A stretch of DNA of 64,000 bases from Odiellus spinosus (taxonomy: Eukaryota > Arthropoda > Arachnida > Opiliones > Phalangiidae), in NCBI GenBank assembly GCA_963920705.1, contig OY987226.1, positions 10,604,501-10,668,500 on the forward strand, read 5' to 3'. The position numbers and the translations under genes were made by a program. Numbering within the stretch: position 1 is the stretch's first letter; every line of letters begins with the position of its first letter. The notes beneath the pieces were generated by a model. That model was not told the origin of the DNA, made no database searches, and worked only from the letters and a program-made list of their open reading frames with translations. Positions 48,572 through 59,070 of the stretch are shown piece by piece.

Positions 48572-50054
48572 CCTTCGGACAAGTTAGTTAAGCTAGCTTT
48601 GATGGATATATTTTAAGCGAAGTCTACCGCAATTTCGTCTCATAGTAAGAGTGTAAAAAGTGTATAGAATTTGAAGAATGTAAGAAAGTATAGAATTAAA
48701 ATTCAACAGCTTATCTCACGAGGATTATATTAATTTGCATAACAAAACAATAAATAAAGCCCAATATTTTTCAAGATCAAGTTTGAAAATAAATATTTAT
48801 AAATATGTGGAAAGTCTTTTCACAAGTCTAAGTCTTAACGATTTATATATTGGCCTATTGTGACTTGGTGGAATGTTTTTTTATTTAATGGGAGAATGAA
48901 GACTGAGTGACAAAAGTTAATTTTCTATCGATCCTTAAACAAGGCCTTATTTATTAGCAAAATTTATGAAAATAATAATTAATCTGCTTTGAAATAAGGC
49001 TTAAAGGGAGAGTAGAGAAGTATTTTTTTTTATTGATTCTGTCTAAAAATATGACATGTTTGCGTAGTAAAACATTCAGGGAGTGTTTTTGAATTGTACA
49101 AAAATCAAAACCCCTATTTTGACGTAGAATTAAAAGGAGAACCTCCGACTAATCAAAAGACACCCACCTTTGGGTATTTTTTATATCGATGCCTTATCAT
49201 AAAAGTAGGCCTAATTCTTTAGCAGAAACATTTCCAACCATATAATTAATTCCAAATTAATTTAATAAATGAAACCTGGCTTCATTGGGATATATTTGTT
49301 TTCTTATATAGTCGTTTGTGACTATTATAAAAGCAACATAAGAACTAGAATTATGAATGAAATCAAACCCAATTTTTTTATCCTAGTTGACGGTCTAGCG
49401 TATTTGATGGCAAGCCTTTGCCCATAATTTGATTGTACCATGTTTATGAGCTGTTTCGTGGGAGGACGTAACCTTTTTGTTTAAAAATGGAGGCCTGGCT
49501 ATTTTAACCAAATGTTTTTATCGGGTTTATTTTACAAGTCAATAATTAAGTCCCATTTTAACCATAATGAATCTATAGGAATTCATTCTTGTCGTCATTG
49601 ACTGGCTTCATTGTCCCTTCAAACTAGTCTTGTCAGAAATTTACAAGAAAAAAATCCTAACCCTTTTTTAAGTCGATCTCTCTCGCTAGTTGCGCAACGT
49701 TGACCTCTATTGACCCTAAGTCTAATTGAACAATCACTCGTCAAAATTCCTCTACGGGTTAGGTTGCGATTACGCGGGGCGTATCGACAATCCCAGACTT
49801 ATGTAAAATCATATTTAGACTGCAGCTCGTACAATACTACGTTCCTTTATATCACTATTTCATTTGTTTTAAAAGAGATATTGAACATTGGAGGAATAAT
49901 ATAAGGGTGTAGCCGACTGTCAGTTTTGAATTTTCACATAAAAACGCTGGTAAAGAGTGTCCGCCCTGACCCTGAGATATTCAGGATTGCCAGTTGAACA
50001 GTTTCCCTCAATTTTGAGAGGTTTCGGTGGGGTTATTACGAAGAAAACAAGTTG
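48572..50054. other. Gene-free stretch
   Basis: AT-rich. The 49,710-49,904 frame has no support. GACGTAGAAT recurs at 49,121. Confidence 0.45.
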
Positions 50055-50062
50055 GATGGAAG

Positions 50063-50459
50063 CAGTGGCGGCGGAACGGGTGGGGACAGGGGGACATTGT
50101 CCCCCCTCAATTAAACCAGGTGGGGACAACCAATATAAGTGTCCCTCCCCAAATTGTTCAGTCAATACTCTGATTAATCTCAGAATATAATTGAATTCAA
50201 TAAATTATAAGAAAAATCAGTCTATAATATCAACCTGTTTGGAGTTTTTAAGAAAATAATATAATATAATAACAAAAATTATAAAGAGACTGTCTTTAAA
50301 TAAGGTATATGATTTATTTCTACGCGAGTCCGTCTGTAGAAGAGCGATAGTACAACCATAGCCTTCAGGTATATTGGTCTTGAGCAACTTGTTTCCAAGT
50401 TCTTTAACGAAAAATGCCCCCCCCCCCCCCCCCAAAATAAGAACCGTCCGCCGCCACTG
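50063..50459. mobile_element. hAT-type non-autonomous element, 397 bp
   Basis: Terminal inverted repeats CAGTGGCGGCGGAACGG and CCGTCCGCCGCCACTG bound the element. The 8-bp sequence GATGGAAG is perfectly duplicated at 50,055-50,062 and 50,460-50,467. CAG..CTG ends plus an 8-bp duplication are the signature of the hAT superfamily. The interior is AT-rich with a run of about 17 C at 50,417-50,433 and encodes no transposase. Removing one duplication and the element rejoins ordinary AT-rich sequence. The perfect duplication suggests fairly recent insertion. Confidence 0.95.
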
Positions 50460-50467
50460 GATGGAAG

Positions 50468-51507
50468 TGTTTGTTTTAGATAGATTTTTTTTTTTAATTT
50501 CGAAACTTAAGTAAGCAATCCTTTCTAAAATCGAAATACCAAATTTTTCACGTAGATCAAAATCGTTATTTTTTTTTTTGGCTTGGATTTTAAAGTATTT
50601 AAGACGGCAAATTTTTTTATCATTAACCAGTTTGGGAAGGGTTAGAAAAAACTCGATAAAATAGAGGTTAGCTAAATAGTTTTTTCTAGATTTTCAGAGG
50701 GAGTGTTCTCTACCTTATTCCTCCAACAGAGCGAAGCTTATAGTCAATTCGACTAAGTACAAACTTACACTGTTCTAAGTTATATATAAATCTCTATAAT
50801 TTGTTTACTTGAATAAAAGGGAGAGCCTTGTTTCGCCCTTACTGCCAAATGTAGGTGAAATAAACTATCTATTTTGTGACTACTGAAAACTAAAATTGAT
50901 TTTATCCTTATAAATGTTTGCGTATGATGTTGTAATGCATCGGAATTCTAGGCGGATTAATACTCAATGTTAGAACACATTGTGATATAAATAGTTTAGT
51001 TAACTATTCGCGACCACTATAGATCAGACTTCTATAACGTTGACTGCGTCTTGGATTTTTTTATTAATGTCTTTTAAACTAGCTTGTTTAGATCACTGAG
51101 AGGATGGAGACTGTTATATAACCGTGTTTGACAAGTGAATGCTTAGTTTTTCCGGGTTTTCTCAGAGGCCATTATTTAGTTTTTTATAATAGTGGTTATA
51201 AAATAATAAAATTTAGCAGACTCTAGTTATTATTCTAGATATGGTTTGCATTTTCAACATATAAAAAATTGAACGTCTCTTTATTCTTGCTGTTTTCGTT
51301 GCTGTTTAGGTATGGGAGTGATGATAACGTCAATTATATTTTGATTTTGGTATAAGTGCGTAATACAAAACGTGCACAAATCAGCAAAATTGTTCAACCC
51401 TAGATATAGCTCAATTTGTAAAAACATTTTTATCTCCTATTCTATGAGGGTAAAGAGATAATGAGATAAGTAACGTGTTATTTTTAATTGATTGGAAACG
51501 TTAAATG
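50468..51507. other. Gene-free stretch
   Basis: AT-rich. GGCGGATTAATACTCAATGT at about 50,951 belongs to the old repeat also seen near 17,020, 33,570 and 44,550. Confidence 0.45.
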
Positions 51508-51882
51508 AAAACTTGGAGCTAAAAAGGGAATTTTTAGAAACGTTTTTGGTCTTCAAATTAATTTCTAGAGTTTGGTTAAATTTGAAAATTAGTAAATATA
51601 AATTCCGGCCAATATTATTTCAGCCTTCCTTGTAATGTCCTAACATTAAAAGAATATGCCGGTGTTTGATGCCTAAGACCTTGGACATCAAACGCCGGCC
51701 TATTATTTTTATGTTAGGACATTACAAGCGCTGTGAAAGGCTGAAATATTTCCTTTTTTCCAATTTTACCAAACTTCAGAAATTAATTTAAACACAAAAA
51801 ACGTGTCTAAAATTTCGAAAAAATTCTCGAATACGTTCCGAAAATAAATTCAACAACTGTTCCATTTTTAGTTCCAAGTTTC
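51508..51882. repeat. Large foldback element (family F), about 375 bp
   Basis: Two long arms meet at about 51,680. The best-kept inner parts are TTGTAATGTCCTAACATTAA with its complement (51,630 and 51,705) and GCCGGTGTTTGATG with CATCAAACGCCGGC. Outer parts pair as AAATTAATTTCT with AGAAATTAATTT and AACTTGGAGCTAAAAAGGG with CCATTTTTAGTTCCAAGTT. The loop is only about five bases, so almost the entire element is a hairpin. Confidence 0.9.
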
Positions 51883-52169
51883 CCTTTAAAATATGCGTAA
51901 AATTTGGAACCGCTGTGAATCTACCAAAAGAAGGCGGGTTTGTTCTCTTTAAGATAGCTCAGTAACTCGCCAGTTCAATTTGAATAAAAACGAATAAATA
52001 AGAATTAGAGAAGTATATTGGTAAACAAGCTTATATATTCTCCTTTTATTCGGGGTACTTAGAGAAAAACTTAAAAATAAACTTTAGCAGCTGAATAGTT
52101 ATAGCATGGTCAAGAAATGGGTTTGAATTTATTTTGGTTATAATAATCCACAAATGTGTCCCAATTACA

Positions 52170-52480
52170 CACTCGCAATTCAAATAGAATTTGAGTAGAA
52201 TTTTCGGAAAGATCGACTAAAAAAATTATTCAAAATATAAATGTCATAAAAATTACCACTTAACAGTTGTGAAAAATCTATTTTATAATCGTCAAAATAA
52301 GAAAAAATTTTTCCGTACCTAGTATAGAGCCAGAAGTTGATTCTCGTTCCTTTTGTCACGTGATATTGTTAATTTCGCGCGGTCTCTTTCGTGAAATTAC
52401 TTAATCCCGAAAGTCCTACATTACAGTTAAATATCTTTTCGATAATCAAGTTGCTTTAACGGATAACATTACATTAATAT
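52170..52480 (-). repeat. Dispersed repeat family D, copy
   Basis: It follows the same order of words as 40,270-40,600: AATTTGAGTAGAATTTTCGG, GTCACGTGATA, TTTCGCGCGGTCTC, CGTGAAATTACTTAATCC. It is diverged. Confidence 0.6.
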
Positions 52481-55064
52481 ATTTTTGCCATTTTAATTTT
52501 GAAGTTTATTAAGAATGTGTCAACCCAGAGTTGCAAAATTTTAATATTATGAAAAGATAAAAATATAATTTCGAAAAAATAATTGTGACATCATCACTTT
52601 ACTATTATTTCCATAATTCGTTAATAGACATGTTAAAATAAAATCGTCTAATATGGAAATATAATCCCTTATGAGAGTTTTGAAAAATCACAAATATCCA
52701 TCTTCCAAATCACCTTGAATTTTCAGACAACGTTAGATCGAATTATTAACTGGAATATCAAGTTGATTTCGTCTATAATAGAATGAAAACTCATTTACGA
52801 TGTGAAATTAAAAAAAAAAAAAAAAAAAAATCCGGTCGAACTAGTTTTCGAATTTTAGAAAGTTAATTTCAAACTCCGTCTCGTATTGCATTTGAAATGT
52901 TAATTGCGAAATTAATTAATATTCGGCTACCGTTAGATATTATAGCGAAATGGGATATCGTGTACTTATAATTAAACACCTACTCGCGTTAGACGTATAA
53001 ACCAATTTATAATTAAAAATAATTAACAATTTTTTGTAACGATTAAGCTAGTTGTTGTTAATTATTTTAATCGCCCCGAAGACATGTCTAATTAACACCT
53101 TTAAACACTTGTTTTTCGAAATTGTATACGGTTGGTCGTTAACTATGGTTTTTCTCTTTCTTCAAGTTAATAAATTAATGGCCATTTTTCCGGGTTGATT
53201 ACGTTTGTACTTGAATAAATTGTTTGTGACAATTTATGACTAAAAAAGGAAGGCTACATTATATAGTTGTTTTTGAAGCGTCCCTAATCCCACTTACAGG
53301 CCAACCCATGGTGGAACAGTTGTCTATTAGTCTTAGATTGATCCAGCGGGATATTTGTTGGTTACATTCTCCCTTTAGCGCGCTAAGCCTAATCCCAACA
53401 TTTTCAGATTTTGAGACCTTCGTATGGGATCAACGTATGAGAAAAGCAAGATGAAATTCGGGGAGAAACTAAAAACGGTAGTTGGTTGAATGCTGCACCC
53501 TTTTCTATTCATAAGTTCATACGTCATAGATCAGGATCACACATCGTACGTCATACCTACTACATGCCCAATGAATATAAGAGCTTACACACCTCACTTT
53601 AAGATACGCTTATAGGCATATTACGTTCTTCATTCGATTTCTCCAACTCTCTAATATCTGATTGCACTTATTTAATTATCCTTATCCAATTAGTAAAAGT
53701 TGCTCGAATTTGGAGCATTAATCGAAAAGCTTTCACTTAAGTAGCAGGTGCCAGATTTAATTACCACAGCCAAATAGGATTTAGGGTTATGGTTGTGTAT
53801 ATAGTGAGAATTGTAACCCAAGTCCATCGGGTCATACGTCGAATGGAATGGCACGTATTTTGTAATTTATCTCATGTGCTAATTAAGTCAAGAAAAAATG
53901 ATTTATTAATTTTTTTACGACTACTCGTTTTCAAAATGCCGTGAATGCGCATAATATTTTCAGACCCAAACAAACTTTAACTCTTTTTATTATTTCCCCC
54001 TGTTTTTCAAAAGAAACAATATGAGCGGAAGTACGATAGTCGAGGCGATTATAGAGATTAGCGTAAAATTTAACGAAGAAAAAAACCGCTTCGCTAATCT
54101 GCGTAAGGAACGGTAAGGAAAGTTTTATGCTGATATAAAGGGATATCAGGAGCCGATTTCTAGTTTGTTTTTATCCGTATTAAAATAAAGATAGGCTTAG
54201 CTGTTGCTTAAATCGCAACTTTGTTAATTATCTCTAAACCTTTGTTGAGTTTTAAAAATGTTTTATGGATATTGTAACTACAGTTTCATCTAATTTCGAA
54301 ATTTCATATTATTGGACACGTTTTTAGTGTTAAAATTATTATTTTTTTCTTATGTAAAATCGGAACAATCGAATGAACTCCATCTTTTAACAGCCCCACT
54401 CTCGCCATCTTTAAGGAATTCAATCGTTATAGCGATATTGAAGACTTATATGATTAGCCCAAAATAACCCTACACTAATATTCAAACTTCTGAATTTAAA
54501 TTAAGCGCTAAAATGTCACCTAAAACATTTCTTATATTCAAAATTTTGTGTGCAGATTCTGAAAATGAATTTAAAATATTTTACATTTTTAGTTTAATTC
54601 CCTTTAAAAAATAGCATGATACTAATCTTCATTATCCCTTCAAAAAACAATCACATACTTCTTATCTTGTTACTTTTAACAAGTTTTTGAATTACGCCCC
54701 ACGTACTTAGTTCTTTGAAACGCGCGCCAATGTTTTTGAAGCATAAATTATGTCGCCAATATACAAAACACTTTCTATTACCGTTATGAACCAAGTTAAG
54801 TTGTTATTTGATAGTGTGGGGGTCGGCGCCTACGCCCTGCGGTCGGTCATCTGTTAACAGGACGGATCCTTTTAATCAAAAGAATTCCAAAAGTTTTTTT
54901 TCGTAGGTTTTTTCCCACATCGTGTAATGCTTAAACTCTAAAGGCTCGTTCACAAGGAAACGAGAATACGTATCTCATGCATAGAGCCCTGCATGGCAGC
55001 ATGGGTCCCTATTTTATCTAACTCCGACGTTTTTAAAAGCGACTATCCAATCAAAAATAAATAA
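52481..55064. other. Gene-free stretch
   Basis: AT-rich with an A run at 52,810-52,829. The 53,236-53,454 frame has no support. Confidence 0.5.
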
Positions 55065-55330
55065 CAGAAGTCTAGAACCAGAACGGTATTCCTGCCCATA
55101 GAAAACACCTGGTTAAAGACACTTGATATAGCCAGCCAATAAAAATTAATTTCGATTTGTTAATCTCTCCCAGGGAATATCTCGAGTCTGAAGGCTTACG
55201 GCCTAGATCAGGGAAGGCGGGGAAAAACTATCTTTCTTCTCTCCGTGCTCACATACACGAACTATTTTGTAGCGGCTCCGGTGAATAGGCAAGGAGAATG
55301 GAACGAATTTTACCAAACGGTTGCTCTGTC
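55065..55330 (+). repeat. Dispersed repeat family E, copy
   Basis: The second well-preserved copy of the 23,855-24,130 repeat, in the same orientation. Shared words include TCTAGAACC/T, CATAGAAAACACCTGG, ATAGCCAGCCAATAAAAAT and CACGAACTATTTTGTAG. The minus frame 55,249-55,467 overlaps it and is not a gene. Confidence 0.75.
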
Positions 55331-55489
55331 CTAGACAATATTTTTTTCCTAGAGTAAACTGAAAAGACTGAAACTAGCATAAATATAACTATAGAACGAG
55401 CTATAGAAGCATATGTTTTTAGAGTCCATGTCAACTGTAATCTTTTCGCGAGGCTGTGAATAGTCACTCTAGAATCTGCTAATCTGATG

Positions 55490-55605
55490 TAGACTTGCTA
55501 ACTTTGGACTGTACAATTTTTTATTACCAATGTCGTCTGCTAAGCAAGAAAGAAGGTGACTTTAAAGGACTTTCTACAAAGGAAGTTAGTCCCTTTCCTA
55601 CCACT
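55490..55605 (+). repeat. MITE family G fragment
   Basis: GTCGTCTGCTAAGCAAGAAA with GGTGACTTTAAAGGACTT matches the right half of the family G copy at 58,299-58,659. Confidence 0.5.
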
Positions 55606-55924
55606 CGCCTTCAGTTTATTTTTACGCTTTCTCGCTGACTTGTGAACGCGCCTTTGCACGAGGAGGCGATGCTTGGTAATTAAATCGTTAATTAAATGAG
55701 TTTTGTCTGCGTCTGCTTATTCGTCACAGGGTTATTCAGTCAAGGTTTGACAATGCGGAGAAAACGGCTTTACTAGACTAAGTTTACGAAGTGTGTACGG
55801 GAACGTGAAGTTAACTTTAACAGAACTAATGTCATCACGTCGTTTTAAGAACGGCCGAAAGTAGCTTGACGTACACGTATACGCGAACCAAGAAAGTCTA
55901 TAATCCATTCCTCCTTTAATTGCA

Positions 55925-56003
55925 GCGCGAACAAAGCTAGGCTTCACTTTATCTCTTTCATTTCTTTTTTTGTAGATAAAGGAAGTCCAGCTTTGTACGA
56001 GCT
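55925..56003. repeat. 79-bp inverted-repeat hairpin (family H), copy 2
   Basis: The left arm GCGCGAACAAAGCTAGGCTTC with ACTTTATCT pairs with the right arm AGATAAAGGAAGTCCAGCTTTGTACGAGC. Its arms match those at 11,583-11,666 (AAAGCTAGG core), while the loop, a T-rich stretch, differs. Confidence 0.7.
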
Positions 56004-56129
56004 ATCAATTCATAAGAGAAATATCTATATTTAGATAACCCACACATTTTTATTTATTAGTGAGTTATTTAATTTAGTATTTAAGTTAAATTATGGAAAA
56101 CTCTTTTGAAGTGTAGGACTGTGACCAAA

Positions 56130-56610
56130 TTTAATATATATTTTTGGGTTTTGGCTCTCAGACTAAATTTAACGTAGATTAGGTTCTAATTAGACAAATT
56201 AAAAAAGTTTGCCTTCTTATTAAAAACATTTTACGTAGGTTTGCTTCTAATAAACGAAATAAAAAATGTTTATTTCTAATAGACTACATAACAAATATTT
56301 TGTTTCAAATACGAAATTGTAGGTTTTGGTTCATGGTTCTTAAATACAATATTTAGGGTAGGTTTTGGTTCTTATATAATAAATTAATAACACTAGATTT
56401 TGGTTCTTAATTATACTATAGATTGAACATTGGTTTTTGGTTCTAATTTTGGTTTTGCTTCTAATATATTTACAAAATTAAATAATGTGTTGCTCTTAGA
56501 GAACCGAATTAAGATTAAATTAGAGACTAAAGTAAATTAGGTTTATCTCTTTAGAGACCAAAATAAAATGGGTTTATCTCTTTAGAGACCAAATTAAACT
56601 ATATGATTTG
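56130..56610. repeat. Degenerate TTTTGGTTCTTAA tandem repeat
   Basis: The words TAGGTTTTGGTTCTTA and GGTTTGCTTCTAATA recur about ten times at irregular spacing. At the right end a 34-bp unit, GTTTATCTCTTTAGAGACCA, is repeated twice almost exactly (56,537-56,600). A T tract follows at 56,660-56,678. Confidence 0.65.
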
Positions 56611-56679
56611 ATTCTTAATTTCTTATTGACGGAATTAAGCTTGCTGAGTTTCTGATGAATTTTTTTTTTTTTTTTTTTA

Positions 56680-58298
56680 CTATTTCTAGAGTGCGTATAT
56701 TTTCATTCATACTATTCTACACCACGTGGCTGGGCCTCCTGAAGGAGTTTTCCATGTAAGTATCTTTACTTAATTACATCACAGTTATGAAAACGAAAAT
56801 TTCGATAACGATTCTAGGAATAGAATGAATCATAATCATAAATTAAGAACTTTGAAACTAGTTCATTGATAAAATCGTAACAACTGTTAGAAAAGTTTTT
56901 GCAATGTTCTCTTGTAGTTAAATATTTCTGCGTGGGTGAATATAGGAACCAAGGGGATCAAATAGTGGCATTTAAGACCCACAAACCAAAAAACAGCGGG
57001 TGCTAAGTGTTCGAGAAACTTTTAACGTGATATGATCTCATCGCCAAATCGTCAAAGGGTATAGGAAAGGAATTATTGCAAAAAAAGTTTAAATTTTCGG
57101 AGAATCTCAACGGAAATGCTTTGGTAAAAACAAAACCGCGAAAGGGTCTTCTTTCAGAAGATCAAAACGAGTTTTCTCAATAGATTAAAATATAATGTCA
57201 TCTGCTAAATATAACTTTAATCGGTATGAATAATTTGAAATTGGAAAACAATTTCCGATCCCTAAAGAAATGGATCTCAAATATTTACATGGGCCTAATT
57301 TGTTTTGCCTACCTTTCATACTTCCCCCCGAAGGGGGTTATTATATACCTCTGCTTTTATCTATGATCTCCTAAGCATAAACCGATTGCACCATTATATA
57401 TTCGACATTCCGTAGATTAATTTAAAATAATAAATCGATACACAAGTCACTCATAAAAGACGTTTCGCCACTTATAGAAATCGAGAAAAAGTTAAAAATG
57501 GGCCCAGGGTTTATACATTTGGAAATGAAATTTCCCTGCGCCAAAGATTTTGAAAAACCTTTATTAAAACTATGAGTTTAGCTGGTTGAGGTCGTACTTA
57601 GTGTCATTGAAATTTATGATCAATTACTTTCATAAATTTCCGCAATTTATGTCAAATATTTCCATGATTTTTGGCAAAATTTTGATTCCTTGGTAATATT
57701 CAAGTATTCCAAGTTTGTATAAGAACCCTGTCAGACCCCTCATTTAAAATGGCCGTAACGTTTCTCAGTGATTTTCTTGGCATAAACAGGGTTCATACCA
57801 ACCTCTATGGAAATATCAGGGAATTCGAACGTTGTTTTTGACGTCATTTTTGGAAAATGTTTGTGAGACTAGACCTATTTTGTCTTTTTCCACATTTTAC
57901 TACTTCTACTACATCCTCGGACAATATAAGAGCCTACACTCACCCAGTTGGTAGGGGGAGGTGGTGTGGTTAAAAATAGAAACACGTCAATAACAAATTT
58001 TATTTAAAAATTTATTCTGTACAATATTTACATAACTTCGAACTAATTTGCAAATATATCATTAATATATAGATTTCAGTTACAATTAATTAATAAGAAC
58101 ATGATGATATCAATTAGAATTTAATATTTACCAATATATCAGTTTCACCTAGGACTATTAACAATGGAAACTTACTCGAACTTACCTCAATAAGGCGAGA
58201 AAAATAACAAAAAATGATGTTCATAGGGGTAAGGGAGTCATTTTGTAAAACTAGCTCGTTGCCTAGCTACTTCCTCCAATTCTCTTCTGTTAAAAGCC
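56680..58298. other. Gene-free stretch
   Basis: AT-rich. Worn CAGGG-type repeat words lie at about 57,785-57,830. No gene. Confidence 0.5.
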
Positions 58299-58659
58299 CT
58301 ATCTGCTCAGAAATCTGCCCCTTTAAAAGCACACAGTTTCAGGGACGGAAATAAGGAATTTTTCTAATTGGACAAATGTCCAGTAACCCCCCTTAAAAAT
58401 TCAAAAGTTATCGGACATTTAACAAAATTACCGGACAATGCTACATTTCTTGAATTGAAAAGTACTTTTTTTTTATCGGACATTTGTCCAGTGACCCCCT
58501 CTTAAAAATAAAAAGTTATCGGACATTTGGAAAATTTATCGGACAATGACCAGTGACTTGTGCTTATTTCCGTCCCTGCACAGTTTAGCTTTGACCATAC
58601 GTCGTCTGCTAAGATAGAGAAGAAGGCGACTTTAAAGGGGATTTAAAAATCGCAAATAG
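58299..58659 (+). repeat. MITE family G copy split by a hAT insertion
   Basis: The left part CCCTATCTGCTCAGAAATCTGCCCCTTTAAAAG and the right part ending ACTTTAAAGGGGATTTAAAAATCGC correspond to the intact copy at 62,541-62,663. The terminal halves are mutually inverted (TGCCCCTTTAAA with TTTAAAGGGG). The copy is interrupted at 58,340-58,578 by a hAT-type element, so it is the older of the two. Confidence 0.8.
58340..58578. mobile_element. hAT-type non-autonomous element, 239 bp, nested
   Basis: Terminal inverted repeats CAGGGACGGAAATAAG and CTTATTTCCGTCCCTG bound the element. CACAGTTT is perfectly duplicated at 58,332-58,339 and 58,579-58,586. The interior has an internal direct repeat (TTATCGGACATTTGTCCAG and CCCCCTCTTAAAAAT words occur twice). 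No transposase. It shares the superfamily with the 50-kb element but not its sequence. Confidence 0.95.
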
Positions 58660-59020
58660 TTCAAGATTTTATGCCCATATAAACTGAGATAAATGGCGTT
58701 AAATTCCACCTGCCTAAATTTAAAATATTTTGAATATTCGCCCCAAATATTTTATTGAATTTTGGCCCGAAAAAAAGTATATATAGTAATTATTTTGGGT
58801 TAAATATTATAATATAATAATCATATGGGTATTAAATTATATGTATTAAGAGATTATTCATGAAAAAAAATCTTTTCAATCTAGATTAAATCGATACTAT
58901 TTTACTTTTCAGTTAGAATACAAATATATATTTTATAAAAAAAGTAAACATTTTTAGAGTAAATAGTAAACACGAATGTAAAAGGGTTTTATAATTTGTA
59001 AAACAATAAGGGCAAGCGTA

Positions 59021-59026
59021 TTTATT
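59021..59026 (-). promoter_or_regulatory. Candidate polyadenylation signal of VAMP7
   Basis: AATAAA on the minus strand, 45 bases past the VAMP7 stop codon. Position and sequence fit. AATAAA is common in AT-rich DNA, so this is tentative. Confidence 0.45.
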
Positions 59027-59070
59027 TTAAATTTAATAGTTACAAGAGGGCAATTAATTTTTGATAACGT

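Noticed and set aside
49957-50190. Overlapping frames on both strands around 50.0-50.2 kb
   Set aside because: They run across the junction of the hAT element at 50,063, so the sequence was not one unit before insertion.
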